Positions 1 through 5,203 of a DNA stretch of 5,226 bases are shown in pieces. The DNA is from Pseudomonadota bacterium (lineage in GTDB: Bacteria; Desulfobacterota; Desulfobaccia; Desulfobaccales; 0-14-0-80-60-11). Below the pieces are notes generated by a model, which saw nothing but the letters and a program-made list of their open reading frames with translations, searched no databases and was not told where the DNA came from. Numbering within the stretch: the first letter of the stretch is position 1; each line of letters starts with the position of its first letter. The translations under genes and the position numbers were made by a program. The stretch spans positions 1 through 5,226 of the forward strand of contig JAHIKF010000536.1 of assembly GCA_018897875.1 (NCBI GenBank), read 5' to 3'.

Positions 1-1
1 A

Positions 2-361
2 ATGTCTAAGCGTTTACAGTTTGCGCGGATGCAGCTTAGCCGGCTCAGCCATAGTCACGCCTTGCGCAAACCGGAAATGATTATCGAGCAGTATCAGCAG
101 CGGCTGGATAATCTGGACAAGGCCTTAACCATACAGCTTAATCATCTGGTTAAGTCAAAGGAATCGCAGATGCGCAATATCAGCAGCCGCCTGGCCAATC
201 TTAACCCATTAGCCGTTCTTTCCCGCGGATACAGCATTACTTATCTGCAAGGCGCGAAAGAAGCGCTTAAAGATGCCGGGGGCGTAAAAAAAGGCGATAT
301 TTTAAAGACAAAATTGCATAAAGGTGTTATTATAAGCCAGGTGGAGGGATGTGAGGCATGA
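2..361 (+). CDS. xseA: Exodeoxyribonuclease VII large subunit, C-terminal part (5' truncated by window)
   Basis: This is the 3' end of the gene for the large, catalytic subunit of exonuclease VII, a cytoplasmic nuclease that degrades single-stranded DNA from both ends to short oligonucleotides. About 119 codons are visible, and the frame is open from the first bases, so the true start lies upstream. The first visible ATG is an internal methionine. The visible part has a charged helical stretch rich in Gln, Arg and Leu (about residues 1-65), matching the long coiled region that carries XseB subunits. It is followed by the family signature NPLAVLSRGYSI (about residues 68-79) and a short beta-rich tail ending in VISQVEG. 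The catalytic region and N-terminal OB fold are outside the window. The stop overlaps the xseB start as ATGA, which suggests translational coupling and matches the fixed pairing of the two subunits. Confidence 0.94.
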   Translation: MSKRLQFARMQLSRLSHSHALRKPEMIIEQYQQRLDNLDKALTIQLNHLVKSKESQMRNISSRLANLNPLAVLSRGYSITYLQGAKEALKDAGGVKKGDILKTKLHKGVIISQVEGCEA

Positions 362-594
362 AAGAACTGTCTTTTGAAGAGGCGTTGAAACGCCTGGAAA
401 AAATCGCGGAAGATTTGGAAAACGATGATGTTTCCCTGGATGTTTCCTTGAAGCATTACGAGGAGGGGATGAGGCTTATCGGCTTGTGCAATAAAAAGCT
501 GGAAGAGGCCAAAAAAAAGGTTGATGTGCTGGTAAAGAAGGAAGGGAAAAAGTTTCAGTTAAAGGATTTTGACGAGAAATTGGTAGCAGAATAG
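358..594 (+). CDS. xseB: Exodeoxyribonuclease VII small subunit
   Basis: This is the non-catalytic small subunit of exonuclease VII; several copies bind the coiled arm of XseA. The product is 78 residues, close to the roughly 80 usual for the family. The hallmark N-terminus is FEEALKRLEKIAEDLEN (residues 6-22), followed by SLDVSLKHYEEGMRLIGLCNKKLEEA, the conserved short helix pair with the YEEGM motif. The C-terminus is lysine-rich (KKKVDVLVKKEGKKFQ). The ATG at 358 is chosen because it forms an ATGA overlap with the xseA stop and has a GGAGGG ribosome binding site at 343-348, inside the xseA coding sequence. dxs follows after 9 nt, so xseA, xseB and dxs are probably one transcript. Confidence 0.95.
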   Translation: MKELSFEEALKRLEKIAEDLENDDVSLDVSLKHYEEGMRLIGLCNKKLEEAKKKVDVLVKKEGKKFQLKDFDEKLVAE

Positions 595-603
595 GTATTG
601 CTT

Positions 604-2490
604 ATGGAAAAGATATTGGATGGTATTTACCGTCCCCAGGATTTGAAACGACTTACTATGCATGAGCTTGAACAGCTTGCGCTTGAGATACGGCAATTGA
701 TTATTGACACGGTTTCTAAAACCGGCGGGCATCTGGCGAGCAATCTGGGAACGATAGAACTGACGATTGCCCTGCATTATTGCCTGAATATGCCGGATGA
801 CATCATCCTTTGGGATGTCGGGCACCAGGCCTACACGCATAAAATCCTTACGGAACGCAAAAATGATTTTCCGACCTTGCGCCAGCCGGGAGGCTTGAGC
901 GGGTTTCCGGATATTAATGAGAGCCCGGTGTATGATTATTTTACCGTAGGGCACAGCTCGACTTCGATTTCCTGGGCTTTGGGCCTTGCCTGCAGCCGGG
1001 ACCTCTTGAAAAAAGCGGTAAAAAGCAAGATTGCCGCGGTCATCGGCGACGCGTCTCTGGCCAACGGCATGGCCTTTGAGGCATTAAACCATACCGGCCA
1101 TCTTAATAAAAATCTGATCGTGATCCTTAATGATAATGAATTGAGTATCTCGCCGAGTATCGGCGCGTTGAGCAATTATTTGAACCGGATTGCGACCAGC
1201 CCGGTATACAACCGTATCCGCTATGACGTGGAGAAGCTGCTTAAAAGGGTTCCCTGGTTCGGGTTCCGTACCTTGCGCGCGGCAAAACGGCTTGAGCGGG
1301 CGCTGAAAAACCTGCTTGTCCCCGGAATGCTTTTCGAGGAACTCGGATTCCGTTATTTCGGGCCGATCAGCGGGCAGAATATTCCGGCGATGGTCTCTAC
1401 TTTTCAGAGAGTTGCCGAGCTTGATGAGCCGGTTCTCGTGCATGTATTGACGAAAAAAGGCAAAGGCTATGAACACGCGGAGAATTTTCCTTCAAAATAC
1501 CACAGTGCTGGCAAATTCGAGGTGTGTTCCGGCACAATGGACTGCGCTACAGGGCAGACGTTTACGGAAGTATTCGGGGACAAGTTGCTGGAACTGGCGC
1601 AGAAGAATGATAAGATCGTGGCGGTAACCGCGGCCATGCCCGGCGGCACAGGGCTGGAAGAATTCGGCGAAAAATTTCCCGAACGGTTTTTTGATACCGG
1701 TATAGCCGAGGAGCACGCGGTTGGTTTTGCCGCGGGCCTTGCCCGCGGCGGATTTAAACCGTTTGTGGCGATCTATTCCACGTTTTTACAGCGAGGTTTT
1801 GACCAGATAATCCATGACGTATGCCTGCAGAAACTTCCTGTGGTATTTGCCCTGGACAGGGCAGGGGTAGTCCCGGATGACGGCCCTACGCACAACGGGG
1901 TATTTGATATTGCCTACTTGCGCCTCATACCGAATATCGTGATTATGGCGCCGTCGGATAAAGAAGAGTTTGAACGCATGCTGACCCTGGCCGCGTCTTT
2001 AAAGCCTCCGTGCGCTATCCGCTATCCTAAGGCGTGTGTCCCGGAATTTCCGCATGAAAAAAGCGATGCGTTCATTCCCTTGGGAAAATCCCGATTGCTG
2101 CGCCGCGGTAAGGACGTGGCGGTTTTTGCCTTAGGCAGTATGGTCGCTACGGCATTGCAGGCAGCGGAACTGCTGATGCGTAACGATATCTACGCCGAGG
2201 TCATTGACGCGCGTTTTGTCAAGCCGCTGGACATCGAGATGATTCAGGAAAAGGCGGCCGTGTTTAAGGCCATTGTCACTATTGAAGACGGCGTAATCAG
2301 CGGCGGCTTTGGCAGCGCGGTATGCGAATATCTGCAGAATAACGTAAAAAATCCGCCGCCGGTAAGGATACTCGGACTGCCGGATGAGTTTCTTAAACAC
2401 GGCAAAAGAGATGGGATATTGGACTCCTGCGGTTTAAGCGCCGTGAAAATAGCGGGGTCCATAAAGTTGTTTTTAGAAGCTGTTTCGTAA
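604..2490 (+). CDS. dxs: 1-deoxy-D-xylulose-5-phosphate synthase
   Basis: DXS is a thiamine-diphosphate enzyme that condenses pyruvate with glyceraldehyde 3-phosphate. It is the entry step of the MEP isoprenoid pathway and also supplies thiamine and pyridoxal precursors. The product is 628 residues, near the family norm of about 620-640. Visible landmarks are GGHLASNLG with His43 (E. coli His49), the ThDP/Mg motif running from Asp149 to NDNE at 176-179 (metal ligand Asn178), AEEH with catalytic Glu369 (E. coli Glu370), and DRAGVVPDDGPTH with Asp426 and His430 (E. coli Asp427 and His431). The C-terminal transketolase domain is complete. One oddity is that the ThDP motif reads GDAS, not the usual GDG. 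The ATG at 604 is preferred over an in-frame TTG at 598 because an AGG at 593-595 lies 8 nt upstream, although the ribosome binding site is weak. Proximity to xseB suggests coupled translation. Confidence 0.96.
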   Translation: MEKILDGIYRPQDLKRLTMHELEQLALEIRQLIIDTVSKTGGHLASNLGTIELTIALHYCLNMPDDIILWDVGHQAYTHKILTERKNDFPTLRQPGGLSGFPDINESPVYDYFTVGHSSTSISWALGLACSRDLLKKAVKSKIAAVIGDASLANGMAFEALNHTGHLNKNLIVILNDNELSISPSIGALSNYLNRIATSPVYNRIRYDVEKLLKRVPWFGFRTLRAAKRLERALKNLLVPGMLFEELGFRYFGPISGQNIPAMVSTFQRVAELDEPVLVHVLTKKGKGYEHAENFPSKYHSAGKFEVCSGTMDCATGQTFTEVFGDKLLELAQKNDKIVAVTAAMPGGTGLEEFGEKFPERFFDTGIAEEHAVGFAAGLARGGFKPFVAIYSTFLQRGFDQIIHDVCLQKLPVVFALDRAGVVPDDGPTHNGVFDIAYLRLIPNIVIMAPSDKEEFERMLTLAASLKPPCAIRYPKACVPEFPHEKSDAFIPLGKSRLLRRGKDVAVFALGSMVATALQAAELLMRNDIYAEVIDARFVKPLDIEMIQEKAAVFKAIVTIEDGVISGGFGSAVCEYLQNNVKNPPPVRILGLPDEFLKHGKRDGILDSCGLSAVKIAGSIKLFLEAVS

Positions 2491-2605
2491 TACAACGATA
2501 TATTGGCGGAAATTTCCGCGATGAGAAACAGCGGCGAGACCTTGCCACATAGAATGCATATAATTATGTCGGCAGTAGGGGTGATAAATTATAGATTTAA
2601 ATAAT
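2479..2605. repeat. Palindromic array, unit 1 (H0 + E0)
   Basis: H0 has an 8-bp outer stem, GCTGTTTC (2479-2486) with GAAACAGC (2525-2532), enclosing the perfect 14-nt palindrome GCGGAAATTTCCGC (2506-2519). Its left arm includes the last dxs codons and abuts the stop. E0 has ATAATTAT (2560-2567) pairing with ATAAATTAT (2584-2592) with one bulged base, around the loop segment TCGGCAGTAGGGGTG. A competing stem pairs GCCACATA (2544-2551) with TATGT and GGC (2565-2573). The unit ends AAATAAT just before AGAGGAAG. Confidence 0.65.
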
Positions 2606-2742
2606 AGAGGAAGGACTCCAACTCGTAGTAAGCGGTAAAATTCTCTTTGATAATTTTACCGCACTCGTCGGAGTTAATTTGCAGACGGCCTAACGGCCTA
2701 TAATTTACGCAATTGAAATTGCGCAAATTATCTGCTCATTAA
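2606..2742. repeat. Palindromic array, unit 2 (H1 + E1)
   Basis: The unit opens with AGAGGAAG (2606-2613). H1 is an 11-bp perfect stem, 2632-2642 with 2652-2662 (GCGGTAAAATT/AATTTTACCGC), with a 9-nt loop and an outer ACTCC/GGAGT pair (2615-2619 with 2670-2674). E1 starts TTAAT (2674-2678), which pairs with ATTAA (2738-2742). Next comes GCAGA/TCTGC (2681-2685 with 2731-2735), which encloses two hairpins: GGCC-TAAC-GGCC (2687-2698) and a long one at 2700-2731 (ATAATTT/AAATTAT, then CGCAAT/ATTGCG). The 8-mer ACGGCCTA is perfectly tandemly duplicated at 2685-2700. Confidence 0.7.
2676..2704 (+). promoter_or_regulatory. Weak candidate promoter for gltX inside the array
   Basis: A perfect sigma70-type -10 hexamer, TATAAT, lies at 2699-2704. 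The best -35-like hexamer, TTGCAG (2679-2684), is only 14 nt away, and the segment 17 nt upstream (AATTTG, 2676-2681) is a poor match. The -10 falls at the base of the E1 hairpin, so it may simply be part of the repeat. If used, it would give gltX a leader of about 170 nt containing H2 and E2. Confidence 0.25.
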
Positions 2743-2873
2743 GAGGAAGTATCCCTTGCTTAAACGCTGAGGAAAATCTCTATTGAGATTTCCCTCAGCA
2801 AGCTGCGGGATTAATTCGCACAGATAATTTATTTCGGCAGTAACCGCCATAAATTATGTGCTCATTAAAGGGA
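2742..2873. repeat. Palindromic array, unit 3 (H2 + E2)
   Basis: The unit opens with AGAGGAAG (2742-2749), sharing its first base with the end of unit 2. H2 is GCTGAGG/CCTCAGC (2766-2772 with 2793-2799), one A-C mismatch, then AAATCTC/GAGATTT (2774-2780 with 2785-2791) and a TATT loop. GCTT/AAGC and TCCC/GGGA extend it outwards to 2752-2810. E2 is TTAAT (2811-2815), GCAC (2818-2821) and ATAATTTAT (2824-2832), pairing with ATAAATTAT, GTGC and ATTAA (2849-2868). The loop part CGG-CAGTAA-CCG can also pair. GGGATTAA flanks E2 on both sides (2807-2814 and 2870-2877). Confidence 0.7.
2867..2873 (+). promoter_or_regulatory. Shine-Dalgarno of gltX, contributed by the repeat array
   Basis: The AAAGGGA here sits 8 nt before the ATG at 2882 and decides that start. 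An in-frame GTG at 2858 would fall inside the E2 stem, has no ribosome binding site at a usable distance, and would add eight residues that GluRS proteins lack. The ATTAA arm of E2 (2864-2868) reaches the first bases of this site, so folding of E2 could affect ribosome access. Confidence 0.6.
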
Positions 2874-2881
2874 TTAAAAAT

Positions 2882-4207
2882 ATGAATGTTGTAAGATTTG
2901 CGCCGTCGCCTACGGGGTTTCTGCATATCGGCGGAGCGCGTACCTGTTTGTTTAACTGGCTGTTCAGCCGCAGTACAAAAGGAAAATTTATCCTGCGCAT
3001 TGAGGATACGGATTTAAGCCGCTCCAGGAAAGAATATCTCGATGAGATATTAAACAGCCTGCAATGGCTGGGACTGGACTGGGATGAGTTATATTATCAG
3101 AGCGAACGCTTTGACATCTATCGTGAATACGCGCAGAAGCTGCTGGACAGCGGCGCGGCGTATAAGGAAGAAAACGCGGTTATCTATCGTATACCCAAAG
3201 AACACAGCGTGAAGATTTATGACCTTGTGCACGGGGAGATTACCATTGATACCGAACATATCAAGGACCAGGTGCTGATGAAATCCGACGGGTCTCCGGC
3301 CTATAATTTCTGCTGCGTGGTTGATGACGCGTTGATGGGGGTTACGCATATTATCCGCGGCGACGACCATATCCCGAACACACCGAAGCAGATCATCCTT
3401 TATGAGGCCCTGGGGTTTAAACTGCCGAAGTTCGTGCATATACCGATGATACTCGGCGAGGATAAATCGCGCATGTCAAAGCGCCACGGCGCTACGGCAA
3501 TCAGCGAATACCGCCGGCAGGGGTATCTGCCTCAGGCAGTAGTCAACTACCTCTCTCTGCTGGGCTGGTCCCCGGGAAACGACCGCGAGATATTTTCCCA
3601 GCAGACACTGGTCAAGGATTTCTCTTTAAAACGCCTGAACAAGACCGCGGCGGTTTTCGATATCAATAAGCTGAACTGGATCAACGGCCAGTATATAAAG
3701 AATATGGAATTGGAAAAATTAACGGAATTGATTGTGCCCTATTTGAAAGAAAAGGGACATATCGGAGAAACCTATGACCAGCAATGGCTGTCCGGCCTGA
3801 TTAAACTATATAAAACGCGGTTTTGCACCCTGGAGCATTTCGGTGAGCTCAGCGGATTCTTTTTTACGGATACAGTGCATTATGACGAAGCAGCCGTAAA
3901 GCAGTTTTTAAGCACGCCGGCTGCGGTGGAGAACCTTGAGCAGTTTAAAAATATGCTGAGCAAGCTCGTATCTTATGACGTCAAGACTATAGAAAACGCG
4001 GCGAGAGCATTGATGGAAACAATGGGGATTCAGACCGGAGATATGATTCATCCGGTGCGCGTGGCATTAACCGGCGGTACGGTGAGCCCGGGTATCTTTG
4101 AAGTGATTCATTTTCTGGGTAAAGAAAAGGCCGTGCAGAGACTGGAAACGGTGATAAAGAAAATCCGTACGCGCGCGGAGATGTTTGATAAATTAAGCGG
4201 AATCTAA
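2882..4207 (+). CDS. gltX: Glutamyl-tRNA synthetase, compact form
   Basis: This class I aminoacyl-tRNA synthetase charges tRNA-Glu with glutamate in the cytoplasm. If non-discriminating, it would also mischarge tRNA-Gln for later amidation. The product is 441 residues from the ATG at 2882, short of the roughly 465-490 usual for bacteria. The N-terminus RFAPSPTGFLHIGGAR (residues 5-20) contains the HIGH-type signature. RGDDHIPNTPKQIILYEALG is the conserved active-site helix. SRMSKRHGA (196-204) is the KMSKS-type loop, with Arg197 where Lys is common. The C-terminal helical anticodon-binding part ends in the typical GIFEVIHFLGKEKAVQRL. The shortness is localised: the chain runs from GAAY (91-94) almost directly to VIYRIP (100-105), omitting the roughly 40-residue segment with CxC that many GluRS carry there. 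The lipoprotein gene follows after 29 nt and may be co-transcribed. Confidence 0.95.
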   Translation: MNVVRFAPSPTGFLHIGGARTCLFNWLFSRSTKGKFILRIEDTDLSRSRKEYLDEILNSLQWLGLDWDELYYQSERFDIYREYAQKLLDSGAAYKEENAVIYRIPKEHSVKIYDLVHGEITIDTEHIKDQVLMKSDGSPAYNFCCVVDDALMGVTHIIRGDDHIPNTPKQIILYEALGFKLPKFVHIPMILGEDKSRMSKRHGATAISEYRRQGYLPQAVVNYLSLLGWSPGNDREIFSQQTLVKDFSLKRLNKTAAVFDINKLNWINGQYIKNMELEKLTELIVPYLKEKGHIGETYDQQWLSGLIKLYKTRFCTLEHFGELSGFFFTDTVHYDEAAVKQFLSTPAAVENLEQFKNMLSKLVSYDVKTIENAARALMETMGIQTGDMIHPVRVALTGGTVSPGIFEVIHFLGKEKAVQRLETVIKKIRTRAEMFDKLSGI

Positions 4208-4236
4208 AAAATATAATTATTTAAAGGAGAGGGGAG

Positions 4237-4878
4237 ATGAAAAAAATAGTATATCTTATCTTTAGCGTATTAATCTCGGTTGGTTTGTCGGGTTGCTCTT
4301 CTCATGGAAAAGAGCTTTTGCTCGACAGCTTCGAAGGAGATTTGAATCATGAGACCGTGGATTACGGCTCAGGCGGCGGAGCGAATCTAGCGGTAACCGC
4401 GGAAAAGGATCTGAAATTTCACGGCACTCAATCCATAAAACTGGAATACGATATGTCTGAAGGCGGTTATTTATGGGCGGCACGCGGTTATAATATCGAC
4501 GTCAAAGGCGCGGCCAAATGGGAAGTGCCTCCAGAGAAGATAAAATGGGATAAATATAATGCCTTTAGCGTATATATGTATGGAAAAAATTCCAAGGGCA
4601 AGGTGGCCTTTGACATAAAAGACAGCGGATTTGAAATCTGGCGGTTTATGATCGATGATGATTTTGAAGGCTGGAAGGAGATCGTTATGCCGTTTTCCGA
4701 GTTTTTCGCGCGCGCGGATTGGCAGCCGTTTAATGCCGACCGCAACAGTGTGCGCGATTTTCCGATTATGACCTTCCAGCTGGAGCCGCGGCGTCCGGAT
4801 AAGGGCGTTTACTTATTTGATTGCGTAAGTTTGAAGAAGGTGAAGAAAACAGACGAAAAAGTAAGCAGTAAGGAGTAG
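4237..4878 (+). CDS. Putative lipoprotein with CBM11/CIA30-like beta-sandwich domain
   Basis: The 213-residue protein has a clear lipoprotein signal: a KK n-region, a hydrophobic core at residues 4-17, and the lipobox LSGC with Cys20. Ser at +2 suggests outer-membrane sorting if enterobacterial rules apply. After a short linker, DSFEGD (30-35) opens a beta-rich region to about residue 200. Features such as HGTQSIKLEYDM, the block GWKEIVMPFSEF (145-156), RADWQP (159-164) and the closing YLFDCVSLKK resemble the galactose-binding-like fold of CBM11 and CIA30 domains, which suggests binding to sugar or a surface partner. No catalytic motif is seen. The tail is lysine/glutamate-rich and probably disordered. 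The start is well supported: AAAGGAGA at 4223-4230, about 7 nt before the ATG. It lies 29 nt after gltX, with no obvious functional link. The domain assignment rests on remembered family patterns and the ligand is unknown. Confidence 0.75.
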   Translation: MKKIVYLIFSVLISVGLSGCSSHGKELLLDSFEGDLNHETVDYGSGGGANLAVTAEKDLKFHGTQSIKLEYDMSEGGYLWAARGYNIDVKGAAKWEVPPEKIKWDKYNAFSVYMYGKNSKGKVAFDIKDSGFEIWRFMIDDDFEGWKEIVMPFSEFFARADWQPFNADRNSVRDFPIMTFQLEPRRPDKGVYLFDCVSLKKVKKTDEKVSSKE

Positions 4879-4945
4879 GCAGATTTATTTAGGAAGGAAC
4901 CAACTAACGCTGTATCAGAAAGTTACAAAAAATTACATAATTAAT

Positions 4946-4974
4946 TTGCAGAGAAAGAAAAAATTGCGTATTAT
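4946..4974 (+). promoter_or_regulatory. Sigma70-type promoter for the tRNA-Gln gene
   Basis: TTGCAG (4946-4951, four of six matches to TTGACA) and TATTAT (4969-4974, five of six to TATAAT) are separated by exactly 17 nt in an AT-rich stretch. The predicted transcription start near 4981 lies about 11 nt before the mature tRNA 5' end. The rest of the gap between the lipoprotein stop and the tRNA (4879-4991) shows no terminator hairpin or reading frame. Confidence 0.6.
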
Positions 4975-4991
4975 ATATAGATATTAAATAT

Positions 4992-5066
4992 TGCCCCGTG
5001 GTGTAATTGGTAACACGCTTGATTCTGGATCAAGTATCCATGGTTCGAGTCCATGCGGGGCAGCCA
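4992..5066 (+). tRNA. tRNA-Gln (anticodon CTG), CCA encoded
   Basis: A full cloverleaf is visible. The acceptor TGCCCCG (4992-4998) pairs with CGGGGCA (5056-5062), followed by discriminator G5063 and a genomically encoded CCA at 5064-5066. The D stem is GTGT/ACAC (5001-5004 with 5013-5016). The anticodon stem is CTTGA/TCAAG (5018-5022 with 5030-5034), with loop TTCTGGA giving anticodon CTG, which reads the Gln codon CAG. The T stem is CATGG/CCATG with loop TTCGAGT. The U1-A72 first pair and G73 discriminator are typical of bacterial tRNA-Gln. The variable loop is 4 nt. The gene has its own promoter and terminator. Confidence 0.96.
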
Positions 5067-5101
5067 AAAAAAATAACCCCCTTTTTAGTGGGTATTTTTT
5101 T
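5066..5101. terminator. Bidirectional intrinsic terminator after tRNA-Gln
   Basis: ACCC (5076-5079) pairs with GGGT (5090-5093). The stem then continues as A-T pairs with one bulged A, between the A tract from 5066 and TATTTTTTT (5093-5101). The T tract of seven (5095-5101) serves + strand transcripts. On the - strand the same hairpin is followed by eight Ts, the complement of 5066-5073, so it can also stop transcription from the right. It begins immediately at the tRNA CCA end. Confidence 0.85.
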
Positions 5102-5123
5102 GCCTCGCATGGAATCGAACCAT
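5101..5123 (-). pseudogene. Inverted partial copy of tRNA-Gln 3' end (T-arm and acceptor strand)
   Basis: Read on the - strand, these 23 nt match tRNA-Gln positions 5040-5062 at 21 of 23 bases, differing at one T-loop base and one acceptor base. The copy keeps a foldable T stem (with one G-U pair using the neighbouring base) and a canonical TTCGATT loop. No discriminator-CCA follows, and no D-arm or anticodon arm precedes it, so it is not a working tRNA gene. Together with the terminator it forms an imperfect palindrome of about 84 bp centred on the terminator loop. It could be a fold-back duplication, a decayed second tRNA, or an integration-site remnant. Confidence 0.7.
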
Positions 5124-5134
5124 AAAAGGAGGTT

Positions 5135-5161
5135 ATAGGAGGAAAGATAGTTTCCTCCTAT
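5135..5161. repeat. Perfect 11-bp inverted repeat
   Basis: ATAGGAGGAAA (5135-5145) and TTTCCTCCTAT (5151-5161) flank a 5-nt GATAG loop. No T-run follows on either strand, so it is not a standard terminator. The purine-rich arm (AGGAGGAAAG) resembles the AGAGGAAG block of the dxs-gltX array, and TCGGC at the end of the right arm also echoes that array, but the similarity is too short to prove kinship. Confidence 0.6.
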
Positions 5162-5203
5162 CGGCGAACTGGTTCTTCTCTGCGGAAGGAAAAGGAATAT
5201 TAA

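Larger units (their letters stand above)
2479..2873. repeat. Three-unit tandem palindromic repeat array filling the dxs-gltX gap
   Basis: This covers the 391-nt stretch without a recognised gene between dxs and gltX. Almost every segment can form a hairpin, and the hairpins repeat in the order H-E, H-E, H-E. H hairpins begin at 2479, 2615 and 2752 (spacing 136 and 137 nt). E hairpins share the palindromic core ATAATT.../...AAATTAT, then about 6 nt, then ATTA or AAT, then AGAGGAAG (2606 and 2742) or AAGGGA (2868). E units 1 and 3 also share TCGGCAGTA, six variable bases, then ATAAATTAT (2569-2592 and 2834-2857). No T-run follows any hairpin, so these are not ordinary terminators. The layout resembles enterobacterial BIME arrays of alternating REP palindromes, but no sequence identity to those is claimed. 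A structured RNA leader for gltX is the main alternative. Confidence 0.75.

Noticed and set aside
598..600. TTG as the dxs start
   Set aside because: The nearest AGG would be only 2 nt away. The ATG at 604 has better spacing, and family N-termini do not need the two extra residues.
1084..1476. Long antisense open frames inside dxs (also within gltX and the lipoprotein gene)
   Set aside because: They lie opposite strongly conserved coding sequence, show no recognisable protein motifs, and are expected shadows of codon bias.
2674..2685. 12-mer TTAATTTGCAGA shared with 4941-4952 near the tRNA promoter
   Set aside because: About one exact 12-mer match is expected by chance in a window this size, and the surrounding sequence does not align.
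2858..2860. GTG as the gltX start
   Set aside because: It lies within the E2 stem, has no ribosome binding site at a proper distance, and would add eight residues before the conserved RFAPSPTG start.
2479..2873. CRISPR array
   Set aside because: The repeated words are short and degenerate, unit spacing is about 130 nt, and there are no uniform repeats with uniform spacers.
2491..2881. T-box or other known riboswitch upstream of gltX
   Set aside because: No T-box antiterminator sequence (AGGGTGG...ACCGCG-like) and no terminator with a T-run are visible. GGCAGTAACCGCC is only superficially similar.
5101..5200. Complete second tRNA on the - strand
   Set aside because: Only the T-arm and acceptor 3' strand are present. 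No matching acceptor 5' strand, D-arm or anticodon arm is found within the expected distance.
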